From: Pantoea sp. Ep11b
GTDB lineage: Bacteria; Pseudomonadota; Gammaproteobacteria; Enterobacterales; Enterobacteriaceae
Length of the DNA stretch: 64,000 nucleotides
NCBI RefSeq assembly: GCF_040783975.1
Contig: NZ_CP160631.1
Location: 1,426,001 to 1,490,000 of the forward strand
Direction of reading: 5' to 3'
Of the stretch, positions 49,311-58,284 are shown in pieces; the stretch's first letter is position 1, and every line of letters starts with the position of its first letter. The translations under genes were made by a program, and so were the position numbers. A model generated the notes under the pieces. The model ran no database searches and had not been told where the DNA came from. It saw only the letters and a list, made by a program, of their open reading frames with translations.

Positions 49311-49586
49311 TTAATCCAGTTTGAGCTGTGCCAGCAGCATCTGTTCAATCAGTTCGCTGCGGCTGAGATTGCGCTGTTCGGCCAGCGTATTGAGTGCATC
49401 GACGGCTTCACTGTTCATTTTCAGCTCGACACGCCGAAGTCCGCGCCCTTTGTCGCGTTTCAGTTGATTGCGCTTGTTGATGCGCAGCTGTTCATCACGC
49501 GAAAGCGGACTGGTTTTGGGTCGACCCGGGCGGCGCTCATCAGCAAAGAGATCGAGCGTCGTGCGGTCAGTCTGTTCTTTTGCCAT
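49311..49586 (-). CDS. ybfE: YbfE, CopB/ribbon-helix-helix-like regulatory protein
   Basis: The 91-residue basic protein has GRPKTSPLSRDEQLRINKRNQLKRDKGRG and a C-terminal RVELKMNSEAVDALNTLAEQRNLSRSELIEQML, which reads as a ribbon-helix-helix. E. coli YbfE is LexA-regulated; I saw no CTG-N10-CAG box upstream here, so SOS control is unsupported in this strain. Its target is unknown. Confidence 0.9.
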   Translation of the reverse strand: MAKEQTDRTTLDLFADERRPGRPKTSPLSRDEQLRINKRNQLKRDKGRGLRRVELKMNSEAVDALNTLAEQRNLSRSELIEQMLLAQLKLD

Positions 49587-49754
49587 GGCTTAGTAAAACT
49601 GAATGGGTGCGGGTGTCAGACACTCACCGCGCAGATTATAAATTATTGGCCGCTGCCGCAGCAAAACTGACCTGCTGCAAAATTTTAGCGCGACATCATA
49701 CTTCACGCTTACGCCCGACGCCAATCCTAAACCTTTACCGCCATCTGATTGCTT

Positions 49755-50519
49755 TTAAAGCGCAAAAAATCGACGAACTGCGCGCAAAACGGCATCGGGT
49801 TTTTCCGCATGGACCCAGTGTCCTGCGCCACCGATGACGTGCGCCTGCGCCGCCGGAAACTGCTGAAGCAGGGCATCGCGGTAACAATTATCCAGATAGC
49901 TGGACTCCCCGCCGCGAATAAACAGCGCCGGATGCGGCCAGGCGGGCACCGGCTGCCAGCCAGAAATCGTCGTGTAGTTGTCCCACAGCACCGGCACGTT
50001 AAAGCGCCATTCGCCCTCCTGAAACGACTTCAGCAGAAACTGGATGACCCCCTCTTCGTCGATCAGCGTACGCATAATGCGCGCCGCCTCGCTGCGCAGT
50101 GTCACGCCCGCGTCCGTCACGGCACGGATAGCGGCAAAGATGTCGTCGTGGCGGCGGGTCTGATAGTCCACCGGTGCGATGTCAATCATCACCAGCCGAT
50201 CAATGCGGTCCGGTATCAGTGCACTCATCGTCATGGCAATTTTGCCACCCATCGAGTGACCGATCACCGCAACGCGGTTGATGCCGTGGGCATCCAGGGT
50301 ATCGACCATATCCTGCGCCATTACAGCGTAGTTCATCTCGTCAGAACGGGGGGAAAGTCCGTGGTTACGGACATCGACCTGTAGCAGCGGACCAGCATCT
50401 TTCAGCCCGCGCGCCAGCACGCCAAGGTTATCCAGACTGCCAAACAGACCATGAATAAGCAGGATGGGCAGGGAATCAGCAGGAGATTGTTCAGTTTGCA
50501 GACGGGCGTTCAAAATCAT
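49755..50519 (-). CDS. ybfF: Acyl-CoA/ester hydrolase YbfF (alpha/beta hydrolase)
   Basis: The 254-residue product has LIHGLFGSLDNLG (oxyanion region), the nucleophile elbow VIGHSMGGKIAM and the catalytic His in IGGAGHWVHAEKP. E. coli YbfF hydrolyses acyl esters and acyl-CoAs. It is divergent from seqA. Confidence 0.94.
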   Translation of the reverse strand: MILNARLQTEQSPADSLPILLIHGLFGSLDNLGVLARGLKDAGPLLQVDVRNHGLSPRSDEMNYAVMAQDMVDTLDAHGINRVAVIGHSMGGKIAMTMSALIPDRIDRLVMIDIAPVDYQTRRHDDIFAAIRAVTDAGVTLRSEAARIMRTLIDEEGVIQFLLKSFQEGEWRFNVPVLWDNYTTISGWQPVPAWPHPALFIRGGESSYLDNCYRDALLQQFPAAQAHVIGGAGHWVHAEKPDAVLRAVRRFFAL

Positions 50520-50769
50520 AGCAAAGTTCTTAAGTTTGAGACCTGAGCTTAGGTTATCATGGTTTCACCTTTTCAGGCGCGCCGGTTCCGGCGGCATTAG
50601 GACATATTCTGACTTTTGCCCGTAAACCGTTTGATTACTAACAACCCGCCTGAATTTAACTTTATAATCCTGATGTTAGAACCCACACATCCTTTGAATC
50701 GCCCGACTATACTCAGGGCTTTTCAGGCAACAGGTGGTTCTGTCATGAGAAAGAACCGTACGGAATAAG

Positions 50770-51318
50770 ATGAAAACGATCGAAGTTGACGAAGAGCTCT
50801 ACCGTTATATCGCCAGCCACACGCAACATATTGGTGAAAGCGCATCCGACATTCTGCGCCGCATGCTGAAGTTCACCGCCGGTCAGACGGCGCCCGCGTT
50901 GCCTGCGCAGCCCGTTTCAAAAGATGCAGCGAAAGAGTCTCAGCCTGTGTCTGTAGGATCGCGCCCGCAGGATCGTGTTCGCGCGGTGCGTGAGCTGCTG
51001 CTGTCCGATGAATATGCGGAGCAGAAGCGGGCGGTAAATCGTTTTATGCTTATCCTGTCAACGCTCTATCGTCTCGACACCACAGCCTTTGCTGAAGCCA
51101 CTGCCTCTCTGCAGGGCCGCACCCGCGTCTATTTTGCCGGTGACGAGCATACGCTGTTACAGAATGGCACCCATACTAAGCCGAAGCATGTGCCCGGCAC
51201 GCCGTACTGGGTCATCACCAATACCAACACGGGTCGTAAATGCAGCATGGTCGAACACATCATGCTCTCGATGCAGTTCCCTGCGGAACTGACCGAGAAA
51301 GTTTGCGGCACCATCTAA
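50770..51318 (+). CDS. seqA: Negative modulator of replication initiation SeqA
   Basis: The 182-residue product begins [19 protein letters not shown], the oligomerisation domain, followed by a linker and the C-terminal domain that binds hemimethylated GATC pairs ([16 protein letters not shown]). It sequesters the replication origin after firing. It ends 26 bases before pgm, so the two are probably co-transcribed. Confidence 0.97.
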   Translation: MKTIEVDEELYRYIASHTQHIGESASDILRRMLKFTAGQTAPALPAQPVSKDAAKESQPVSVGSRPQDRVRAVRELLLSDEYAEQKRAVNRFMLILSTLYRLDTTAFAEATASLQGRTRVYFAGDEHTLLQNGTHTKPKHVPGTPYWVITNTNTGRKCSMVEHIMLSMQFPAELTEKVCGTI

Positions 51319-51344
51319 AACTTAAGCGTCAGGGAGCAGCGCCA

Positions 51345-52985
51345 ATGGCCAATCACCCACGTGCCGGGCAACCCGCCCAGCAGAGCGATTTGATTAATGT
51401 TGCACAGTTAACGTCACAATATTATGTCCTGAAGCCCGATGTGGCGAACCCGGAACATGCGGTGAAGTTTGGCACCTCTGGCCATCGCGGCAGCGCAGGG
51501 CGTCAGAGCTTCAATGAAATGCATATTCTGGCGATTGCACAGGCCATTGCCGAAGAGCGCAAAAAGAATGGCATCACCGGACCCTGCTACGTTGGTAAAG
51601 ACACCCATGCGCTGTCAGAACCGGCCATGCTCTCGGTGCTGGAAGTGCTGGCGGCTAACGGCGTTGATGTGATTGTGCAGCAGGACAACGGCTACACGCC
51701 GACCCCTGCGATCTCGAATGCGATTCTTGAGCATAACAAAGCGGGTGGCGCGCTGGCTGACGGTATTGTGATTACGCCGTCGCACAACCCACCGGAAGAT
51801 GGCGGCATCAAGTACAATCCACCGAATGGCGGCCCGGCTGACACCAACGTCACGAAAGTCGTGGAAGATCGCGCGAATCAGCTGATGCAGGCGGGACTGA
51901 AAGAGGTGAAACGTCTGCCTCTGGAGCAGGCGCTGGCCAGCGGTCACGTTGTAGAGAAAGATCTGATCCAGCCTTATGTTGAAGGTCTGGCGGAGATCAT
52001 CGACTTCCCGGCAATTCAAAAAGCCGGTCTGAAGCTGGGTGTTGATCCACTGGGCGGTTCCGGTATTGCTTACTGGCAGCGTATCGCCGAGCACTACAAG
52101 CTGGATCTGACGCTGGTGAATGACGCGGTTGATCAGACCTTCCGCTTTATGCACCTGGATAAAGATGGCGTTGTGCGTATGGACTGCTCCTCCGAGAGCG
52201 CCATGGCTGGCCTGCTGGCCTACCGTGACAAGTTCGATCTGGCCTTTGGTAACGATCCTGATTATGACCGTCACGGCATTGTGACCCCGGCGGGTCTGAT
52301 GAATCCAAACCACTACCTGGCCGTAGCGATCAACTACCTGTTCCAGCACCGTCCGCAGTGGGGCCAGGACGTTGCCGTTGGTAAAACGCTGGTGTCCAGC
52401 GCCATGATTGACCGCGTGGTCAACGACATCGGCCGTAAGCTGGTCGAAGTTCCGGTGGGCTTCAAGTGGTTCGTTGATGGCCTCTATGACGGCAGCTTTG
52501 GTTTCGGCGGCGAAGAGAGCGCAGGTGCTTCATTCCTGCGTTTCGACGGCACACCGTGGTCAACCGACAAAGATGGCATCATCATGTGTCTGCTGGCGGC
52601 GGAAATCACTGCCGTGACCGGTAAGAATCCGCAGGAGCACTATGACGAGCTGGCCGCGCGCTTTGGTGCACCGAGCTACAACCGTCTGCAGGCGTCAGCC
52701 ACCTCCGCGCAGAAAGCCGCGCTGTCGAAGCTGTCACCGGAGATGGTGAGCGCGGATACCCTGGCGGGCGATCCTATCACTGCGCGTCTGACCGCGGCAC
52801 CGGGTAACGGGGCTTCGATCGGTGGCCTGAAGGTGATGACGGAGAATGGCTGGTTTGCAGCGCGTCCGTCAGGCACCGAAGACGCCTACAAGATCTACTG
52901 CGAAAGCTTCCTGGGCGCCGAGCATCGCGCGCAGATCGAGAAAGAAGCGGTAGAGATCGTCAGTGAAGTGCTGAAAAACGCCTGA
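51345..52985 (+). CDS. pgm: Phosphoglucomutase Pgm
   Basis: ATG 51345 with AGGGAG upstream gives 546 residues, as in E. coli; the in-frame ATG at 51240 overlaps seqA. The phosphoserine loop is [11 protein letters not shown], the metal loop DPDYDRHG, the sugar loop [10 protein letters not shown] and the phosphate loop [11 protein letters not shown]. It interconverts glucose-1-P and glucose-6-P. Confidence 0.97.
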   Translation: MANHPRAGQPAQQSDLINVAQLTSQYYVLKPDVANPEHAVKFGTSGHRGSAGRQSFNEMHILAIAQAIAEERKKNGITGPCYVGKDTHALSEPAMLSVLEVLAANGVDVIVQQDNGYTPTPAISNAILEHNKAGGALADGIVITPSHNPPEDGGIKYNPPNGGPADTNVTKVVEDRANQLMQAGLKEVKRLPLEQALASGHVVEKDLIQPYVEGLAEIIDFPAIQKAGLKLGVDPLGGSGIAYWQRIAEHYKLDLTLVNDAVDQTFRFMHLDKDGVVRMDCSSESAMAGLLAYRDKFDLAFGNDPDYDRHGIVTPAGLMNPNHYLAVAINYLFQHRPQWGQDVAVGKTLVSSAMIDRVVNDIGRKLVEVPVGFKWFVDGLYDGSFGFGGEESAGASFLRFDGTPWSTDKDGIIMCLLAAEITAVTGKNPQEHYDELAARFGAPSYNRLQASATSAQKAALSKLSPEMVSADTLAGDPITARLTAAPGNGASIGGLKVMTENGWFAARPSGTEDAYKIYCESFLGAEHRAQIEKEAVEIVSEVLKNA

Positions 52986-53003
52986 TAAGTCGGGCAGAAA
53001 ACG

Positions 53004-53026
53004 AGGCGCCTCTGGCGCCTTTTTTT
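53004..53026 (+). terminator. Intrinsic terminator of pgm
   Basis: AGGCGCC/GGCGCCT with a 3-base loop and T-run, 19 bases after pgm and overlapping the end of convergent kdpE by two bases. Confidence 0.88.
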
Positions 53027-53699
53027 ATGGCATAAAGCGATAGCCTATGCCGGTTTCGGTCAGCAGATGGGCGGGCTGGGTCGGATTCGCTTCCAGCTTC
53101 TGCCGCAGATGCCCCATGTAGATCCGCAGATAGTGGCTGTGCTCCACTGCATTCGGTCCCCAGACCTGGCTCAGCAGCTGCCGCTGTGTCAGCACCTTTC
53201 CGGCGTTATTGAGCAGAATACTCAGCAGACGGAACTCGATCGGAGTGAGGTGGATCTCGCTGTCACCGCGCTGCACCCGCCGCGCCGCGAGGTCGACGCT
53301 GACGTCGGCAAAATGGATGCGGGCATCCGGCTGCGGGCGGCTGTGACGCCGCAGCGCGACCCGGACGCGCGCCAGCAGTTCACCAATACCAAAGGGCTTG
53401 GTCAGGTAGTCATCCGCGCCAGCATCCAGCGCGGCGATTTTATCCTGCTCATCGCTGCGCGCCGACAGCACGATGACCGGTATGGCGCTCCACTGGCGCA
53501 GGTCGCGAATAAAATCGGTGCCATCCCCATCCGGCAGGCCAAGATCGAGGATCACCAGGTCGGGCTTGCGGGTCGCCGCTTCGATCAGCCCGCGCTGCAG
53601 CGTGTCGGCATCCACTACTTTCAGCGCTTCATTTTCCAGCGCCAGCCGGACAAAGCGACGGATCTCTTTCTCATCTTCAACGATTAACACCGTGGTCAC
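53025..53699 (-). CDS. kdpE: KdpE response regulator, without adjacent kdpD or kdpFABC
   Basis: This intact 224-residue OmpR-type regulator has its receiver domain phospho-Asp in VILDLGLPDGDG and a winged-helix effector domain ending RIYMGHLRQKLEANP and ETGIGYRF. It aligns with E. coli KdpE over its full length. It starts at GTG 53699. In E. coli it is the last gene of kdpFABCDE, which controls high-affinity potassium uptake. Here ybfA follows 257 bases upstream and the five other kdp genes are absent at this locus. What phosphorylates it, or what it controls, is open. Confidence 0.93.
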   Translation of the reverse strand: MTTVLIVEDEKEIRRFVRLALENEALKVVDADTLQRGLIEAATRKPDLVILDLGLPDGDGTDFIRDLRQWSAIPVIVLSARSDEQDKIAALDAGADDYLTKPFGIGELLARVRVALRRHSRPQPDARIHFADVSVDLAARRVQRGDSEIHLTPIEFRLLSILLNNAGKVLTQRQLLSQVWGPNAVEHSHYLRIYMGHLRQKLEANPTQPAHLLTETGIGYRFMP

Positions 53700-53956
53700 G
53701 CATTACCTGCCTTAAGTGAGGGCCGAAGCGTTACTTTATCAAGATTTCAGGTCGTCGTCCGCGTGCCTGGCGGGTGAGAATTTTAAACTCAACCGTAACC
53801 AGACAATAACCATTTTGTAACTTAGTTACAGGCTGATTCTTGAACAATAAAAAAGGCGGTAAATAAGTGGTCAGATGAGTAGTAAAATTACACAACCTGG
53901 CGTAAATTAAGACACAGATCACATTCACAGACTTATCATTGCCGGGAGGAGAAACC

Positions 53957-54157
53957 ATGTATCAGGCTTATCCACGTTACAAAATTATTGCACGACGCAC
54001 GCTGGTGATTCTTCTCGGCGTGCTGGCTCTGCCTGTTATGCTGTTCCGCCAGGACAGAGCGCGCTTCTACAGCTATCTGCATCGCATCTGGTGTAAAACC
54101 AGTGCCAAACCGGTCTGGCTGGCGCAGTCTGAAGCCGGTGGCGGGGCGTTCTGGTAA
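53957..54157 (+). CDS. ybfA: DUF2517 small protein YbfA
   Basis: ATG 53957 follows GGGAGGAG. The 66 residues hold one membrane helix (TLVILLGVLALPVMLF) followed by RQDRARFYSYLHRIWCKTSAKPVW, which matches E. coli YbfA closely. Its function is unknown. In E. coli ybfA is next to kdpF, divergent from the kdp operon, so it marks the right edge of the missing kdp block. Confidence 0.9.
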   Translation: MYQAYPRYKIIARRTLVILLGVLALPVMLFRQDRARFYSYLHRIWCKTSAKPVWLAQSEAGGGAFW

Positions 54158-54177
54158 TCTGCCCGCGCGCACGAGAG

Positions 54178-54205
54178 GCCTGGTCTGCTGACCAGGCTTT
54201 TTTTT
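54178..54205 (+). terminator. Intrinsic terminator of ybfA
   Basis: GCCTGGTC/GACCAGGC with TGCT loop and eight Ts, 20 bases after the stop. Confidence 0.93.
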
Positions 54206-54279
54206 GCGTTTTTTCTGAGAATAAGCAGTTCTGAACTGCGTAATCGGGCTTTATTCCTGTCACTTTTGCGCTACACTTA

Positions 54280-54309
54280 AACCTCTACAAGATTTTGGAG
54301 GTTGTACAA
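54280..54309 (+). promoter_or_regulatory. Leader structure overlapping the ybgA ribosome site
   Basis: AACCTC (54280-54285) can pair with GAGGTT (54298-54303), hiding the GGAGG ribosome site. The same stretch holds the near-repeats TCTACAAG and TGTACAAG, the second containing the palindrome TTGTACAA. Either RNA control or a protein operator is possible. Confidence 0.4.
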
Positions 54310-54311
54310 GT

Positions 54312-55268
54312 ATGGGCAAAAAAATCCCCGTTGGAATCAGTGCATGCCTGCTCGGCGACAGTGTCAGGTTTGATGGTGGCCATAAACGTCTTACTTTTGC
54401 GACTCAGGATCTTACCCCATTTGTCCGCTTCGAACCGATCTGCCCGGAAATGGCGATCGGCCTGCCTACACCGCGTCCGGCGTTACGGCTGGTAAAACAG
54501 GATGATGACGAACTGCATCTCTGTTTCAGCAAAGATGGCGGTGAAGAGGTGACGCAGGAGATGCGTGCCTGGTCTGCCGAACGGGTGAAATCGCTGCACC
54601 ATCTGTCTGGCTATATCCTGTGCGCGAAATCGCCCAGCTGCGGCATGGAGCGGGTGCGGGTTTACGAGCCTGATAATAATAACAACCGCAAAGTCGGCAC
54701 CGGTATTTTTGCGGCGTTCCTGCAGCGTGAGATGCCCTGGCTGCCGCTGGAGGAGGATGGTCGTCTGCATGACCCGGCGCTGCGTGAGAATTTTATCGGC
54801 CGCATCTGCGCGCTGCATGAGTTCAACGAGATGTGGGAAAACGGCCTGACCCGTCACGGACTGATTGCTTTCCACAGCCGCTATAAGCTGATGATGCTGG
54901 CGCACTCGCAGGAAAAATATCGCGAACTGGGTCCGTTTGTTGCATCGATGAGCCAGTGGGAGTCGCTGGATGCCTTCGCTTTTGAGTACCGCAACCGCAT
55001 GATGGCGCTGATGTCCCGTCCGGCGTCACGTCGTAACCATACTAACGTGCTGATGCATGTGCAGGGCTACTTCCGCCGTCAGCTCAGTTCACCCCAGCGT
55101 CAGGAGCTGGCAACGCTGATTGACCGCTATCGTCAGGGGACGCAGCCGCTGCTGGCACCGATTACGATCCTCAAACACTACATGGCAGAGTATCCGCACC
55201 CCTGGCTGGCCCAGCAACGCTATTTCGATCCCTATCCCGAAGCCTTGTGCTTACGCTACGGACAGTAA
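54312..55268 (+). CDS. ybgA: YbgA with N-terminal DUF523 (TudS-like) and C-terminal DUF1722 domains
   Basis: The 318 residues form two domains. Residues about 1-155 are DUF523, the family that includes the thiouracil desulfidase TudS. It keeps three cysteines suited to hold a [4Fe-4S] cluster: ISACLLG, PICPEM and SPSCGM. Residues about 165-310 are DUF1722, with HSRYKLMMLAHSQEKYRELG and HVQGYFRRQLS. E. coli K-12 YbgA has only the DUF1722 part (about 169 residues). Thiouracil desulfuration is inferred from family. It ends 12 bases before phr, so the two are likely translated from one message. Confidence 0.88.
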   Translation: MGKKIPVGISACLLGDSVRFDGGHKRLTFATQDLTPFVRFEPICPEMAIGLPTPRPALRLVKQDDDELHLCFSKDGGEEVTQEMRAWSAERVKSLHHLSGYILCAKSPSCGMERVRVYEPDNNNNRKVGTGIFAAFLQREMPWLPLEEDGRLHDPALRENFIGRICALHEFNEMWENGLTRHGLIAFHSRYKLMMLAHSQEKYRELGPFVASMSQWESLDAFAFEYRNRMMALMSRPASRRNHTNVLMHVQGYFRRQLSSPQRQELATLIDRYRQGTQPLLAPITILKHYMAEYPHPWLAQQRYFDPYPEALCLRYGQ

Positions 55269-55280
55269 TTCAGGAGGCAT

Positions 55281-56705
55281 ATGACCACCCATCTGGTCTG
55301 GCTGCGTAACGATTTACGCATCAACGATAATCTTGCACTGCATGCCGCCTGCCGGGACAGCAAAGCAAAGGTGATGGCGCTTTTCCTTGCCACACCTGAG
55401 CAGTGGCAGCAGCATGATATGTCGCCAAAGCAGGCGGCATTTATTCATGCCAGCCTGACCGCGGTTCAGGATGCGCTGGCCGAACGCGGTATCGAACTGC
55501 ACTACAAAGCGTGTAAAGCTTTTGGCGACAGCGTCGATGCGCTGGTGACGTTCTGCGATGAGCACAAGGTCGATCAGCTTTTCTACAACTATCAGTATGA
55601 AGTGAACGAGCGTGAGCGCGACGCCGAGGCTGAAAAGCGGCTTAACGACGCCGGTGTCACCTGTCAGGGCTTTGATGACAGCCTGCTGCTGCCACCAGGC
55701 AGCGTGCAGAGCGGCGATCGCTCGATGTACAAGGTCTTTACGCCGTTCAGCAAAGCCTTCGTCCGCCGTCTGCAGCAGGGATTGCCGGAGTGCGTACCCG
55801 CACCGAAAGCGCGCGAGGGTGCGCCGCTGAAAACCACCCGGATCCCTGCCTTTGATTGCCCCTGTGAAGCGTTCGACGAGGAACGCTTTCCGGCAGGCGA
55901 AGAGGCCGCGCTGAAACGGCTGCGCCACTTCGCGGGCAAGCCGGTGGTCGATTATCCGGCTCAGCGCGACCTGCCGGCGCTGGATGCGACCAGCCGCCTG
56001 TCGGTCTATCTGTCGACTGGCGTGCTGTCGCCCCGTCAGTGTCTGCATCGTCTCCTGCACGAACATCCCGATGCGCTGGAAAATGGCCGTGCGTTCACCT
56101 GGCTGAATGAGCTGATCTGGCGCGAGTTTTACCGTCATCTGCTGGTCGCCTACCCGGCGCTGTGCCGCCATCAGCCGTTTGTTGACTGGACGCGCAACGT
56201 CGAATGGCAGAAAAACCCGGCCCATTTTGAGGCCTGGAAGGCGGGCAGGACCGGTTTCCCGATTGTGGATGCGGCCATGCGTCAGATGAATCAGCTGGGC
56301 TGGATGCACAATCGTCTGCGGATGATTACCGCCAGTTTCCTGGTCAAAGATCTGCTGATTGACTGGCGCGAAGGTGAACGCTACTTCATGCAGCAGCTGA
56401 TTGATGGGGATCTGGCGGCCAATAATGGTGGCTGGCAGTGGGCGGCCTCGACCGGCACGGACGCGGCTCCCTATTTCCGCATCTTTAATCCGACCACTCA
56501 GGGCGAACGCTTTGATCCGCAGGGAGAGTTTATCCGTCACTACCTGCCGGAGCTGGCCGAGGTTCCCGACAGCGATATTCATCAGCCGCATCAGTGGGCG
56601 GAGAAGCACAAGAAGAAACTCGATTATCCGGCACCAATCGTGGATCATAAGGCAGCCCGTAAAAAGACATTAGACGCCTTTGAGCGCGCGAAAAGCGCCG
56701 CCTGA
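55281..56705 (+). CDS. phrB: Deoxyribodipyrimidine photolyase PhrB
   Basis: The 474-residue product starts THLVWLRNDLRINDNLAL, the class I CPD photolyase N-terminal antenna domain, followed by a helical FAD domain with LNELIWREFYRHLL, FPIVDAAMRQMNQLGWMHNRLRM and DGDLAANNGGWQWAAS. It uses blue light to split cyclobutane pyrimidine dimers. AGGAGG lies just before the ATG. It lies between ybgA and ybgI as in E. coli. Confidence 0.97.
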   Translation: MTTHLVWLRNDLRINDNLALHAACRDSKAKVMALFLATPEQWQQHDMSPKQAAFIHASLTAVQDALAERGIELHYKACKAFGDSVDALVTFCDEHKVDQLFYNYQYEVNERERDAEAEKRLNDAGVTCQGFDDSLLLPPGSVQSGDRSMYKVFTPFSKAFVRRLQQGLPECVPAPKAREGAPLKTTRIPAFDCPCEAFDEERFPAGEEAALKRLRHFAGKPVVDYPAQRDLPALDATSRLSVYLSTGVLSPRQCLHRLLHEHPDALENGRAFTWLNELIWREFYRHLLVAYPALCRHQPFVDWTRNVEWQKNPAHFEAWKAGRTGFPIVDAAMRQMNQLGWMHNRLRMITASFLVKDLLIDWREGERYFMQQLIDGDLAANNGGWQWAASTGTDAAPYFRIFNPTTQGERFDPQGEFIRHYLPELAEVPDSDIHQPHQWAEKHKKKLDYPAPIVDHKAARKKTLDAFERAKSAA

Positions 56706-56723
56706 GGCTTCGAAGGAGCCTGA

Positions 56724-57467
56724 ATGAACCATTACGAACTGGAGACGCTGATCAATCAGCATCTCGACAGCCACAGCTTCAGCGATTATGCGCCCAACGG
56801 ACTGCAGGTCGAGGGACGCAGCGAGATCAAAACCGTCGTCACCGGTGTGACCGCCTGTCAGGCGCTGCTGGATGAGGCGGTGGCCCGCCAGGCCGATGCG
56901 ATCATCGTGCATCACGGCTATTTCTGGAAGAGCGAGCCGGCGGTGATCAAAGGCATGAAGCGTCGTCGTCTGCGGACCCTGCTGGCTAACGACATCAATC
57001 TTTATGGCTGGCACCTGCCACTCGATGCGCACCCTGAACTGGGGAATAACACTCAGCTGGCGAAGCTGCTGGAGATTGAGGTGCAGGGCGAAGTGATGCC
57101 GCTGGTGTTCCACGGTGAGCTGAGTGAGCCGCTTTCCGGCGATCAGCTGGCCCGCCGCATCGCTGAACGGCTGGGCCGCGAACCGCTGCATTGTGGTGAC
57201 AACGCGCCTGCGCTAATCCGTCGCATCGCCTGGTGCAGCGGTGGGGGACAGGGCTTTATTGACCAGGCTGCCGCTGCGGGCGTCGATGCTTTTATCACCG
57301 GCGAAGTCTCCGAGCAGACCATCCATAGCGCCCGCGAGCAGGGGGTGCATTTCTTTGCCGCAGGCCACCACGCCACCGAGCGGGGCGGCGTAAAAGCACT
57401 GGGCGACTGGCTGGCGCAGCATCACGGCCTGGACGTCACCTTCATCGACATCCCTAATCCTGCCTGA
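56724..57467 (+). CDS. ybgI: NIF3/DUF34-family protein YbgI
   Basis: The 247-residue product has metal-binding HHGYFWKSE and a C-terminal HFFAAGHHATERGG. E. coli YbgI forms a hexameric ring with a dinuclear metal site. It is often labelled GTP cyclohydrolase type 2, but the true activity is unsettled, and the gene is linked with radiation resistance. It follows phr by 18 bases and begins after AAGGAG. Confidence 0.93.
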   Translation: MNHYELETLINQHLDSHSFSDYAPNGLQVEGRSEIKTVVTGVTACQALLDEAVARQADAIIVHHGYFWKSEPAVIKGMKRRRLRTLLANDINLYGWHLPLDAHPELGNNTQLAKLLEIEVQGEVMPLVFHGELSEPLSGDQLARRIAERLGREPLHCGDNAPALIRRIAWCSGGGQGFIDQAAAAGVDAFITGEVSEQTIHSAREQGVHFFAAGHHATERGGVKALGDWLAQHHGLDVTFIDIPNPA

Positions 57468-57480
57468 CCCTCTTCCCCGG

Positions 57481-57500
57481 TCCTGCGCGCCTGCGCAGGA
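57481..57500 (+). terminator. Hairpin after ybgI
   Basis: TCCTGCGC/GCGCAGGA with a 4-base loop, 13 bases past the ybgI stop. No T-run follows, so it is a weak terminator that separates ybgI from the next promoter. Confidence 0.4.
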
Positions 57501-57510
57501 CTGAAATCGG

Positions 57511-57539
57511 TTGACACATCTCTGTCACTTTCGCATAAC
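57511..57539 (+). promoter_or_regulatory. Predicted sigma-70 promoter of the pxp operon
   Basis: A perfect -35 TTGACA (57511-57516) and -10 CATAAC (57534-57539) are spaced 17 bases apart, about 90 bases upstream of pxpB. The leader in between is long enough for further control. Confidence 0.65.
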
Positions 57540-57627
57540 TATTTGCTTTAAGTCGATAAGCAAGGGGTCGATCCGGGCATCGGATCCGATCGGCCTGGCG
57601 CGATTTTAACCAGGCGGGAGGTGGCTG

Positions 57628-58284
57628 TTGCAACGAGCACGATGTTATTTATTGGGTGAACGCGCTGTCGTGCTGGAGCTGGAACCGCCGGTCTCGCTGG
57701 AAAGCCAGCAGCGTATCTGGGGGCTGACCCAGCGGCTGCACGCCTACGACAGCGTGCTGGAGGTGATCCCCGGCATGAACAACATCACCCTGCTCCTGCG
57801 TGACCCCCAGCAGAATGCGCTGGATGCCATCGAGCGGCTGCAGCGCTGGTGGGAAGAGAGCGAGGCGCAGCTGCCCGAGTCACGGCAGGTCGCAATCCCG
57901 GTGATCTACGGCGGCGAGGCGGGGCCCGATCTCGCGGTCGTGGCGGACCAGGCCGGGCTGACGCCCCCTCAGGTTGTTGAGCTGCACAGCAGCAGCGAGT
58001 ATGTGGTCTTCTTTATCGGCTTCCAGCCCGGATTTCCCTATCTTGGCGGGCTGGATCCGCGTCTTCACACGCCGCGCCGGGCGGAACCCAGAGTCACTGT
58101 CCCCGCCGGATCGGTGGGTATCGGCGGCAGCCAGACCGGCGTCTATCCGCTCGCCTCGCCGGGTGGCTGGCAGCTGATTGGCCAGACGCGCACGGCACTG
58201 TTTGATCCGCAACGGCAACCGCCCGTTCTGCTCCGTCCCGGCGACCGGGTCCGCTTTGTGCCACAGCAGGAGGGCGTATGTTAA
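57628..58284 (+). CDS. pxpB: 5-oxoprolinase subunit PxpB
   Basis: The start is TTG at 57628 with GGGAGGTG just upstream, and the 218 residues match E. coli PxpB (YbgJ) from MQRARCYL onward. Motifs include [20 protein letters not shown] and [27 protein letters not shown], shared with the KipI family. With PxpC and PxpA it cleaves 5-oxoproline (pyroglutamate) to glutamate using ATP. It overlaps pxpC by 7 bases. Confidence 0.94.
   Translation: MQRARCYLLGERAVVLELEPPVSLESQQRIWGLTQRLHAYDSVLEVIPGMNNITLLLRDPQQNALDAIERLQRWWEESEAQLPESRQVAIPVIYGGEAGPDLAVVADQAGLTPPQVVELHSSSEYVVFFIGFQPGFPYLGGLDPRLHTPRRAEPRVTVPAGSVGIGGSQTGVYPLASPGGWQLIGQTRTALFDPQRQPPVLLRPGDRVRFVPQQEGVC

Noticed and set aside
49587-49754. 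LexA box expected upstream of ybfE
   Set aside because: No CTG-N10-CAG element is present; the nearest CTG...CAG pair has the wrong spacing.
53731-53958. 75-codon minus-strand ORF between kdpE and ybfA
   Set aside because: It starts inside the ybfA ribosome site, lacks one of its own and has no resemblance to Kdp proteins.
55314-56648. 444-codon ORF opposite phrB
   Set aside because: Antisense shadow; photolyase motifs on the plus strand are intact.
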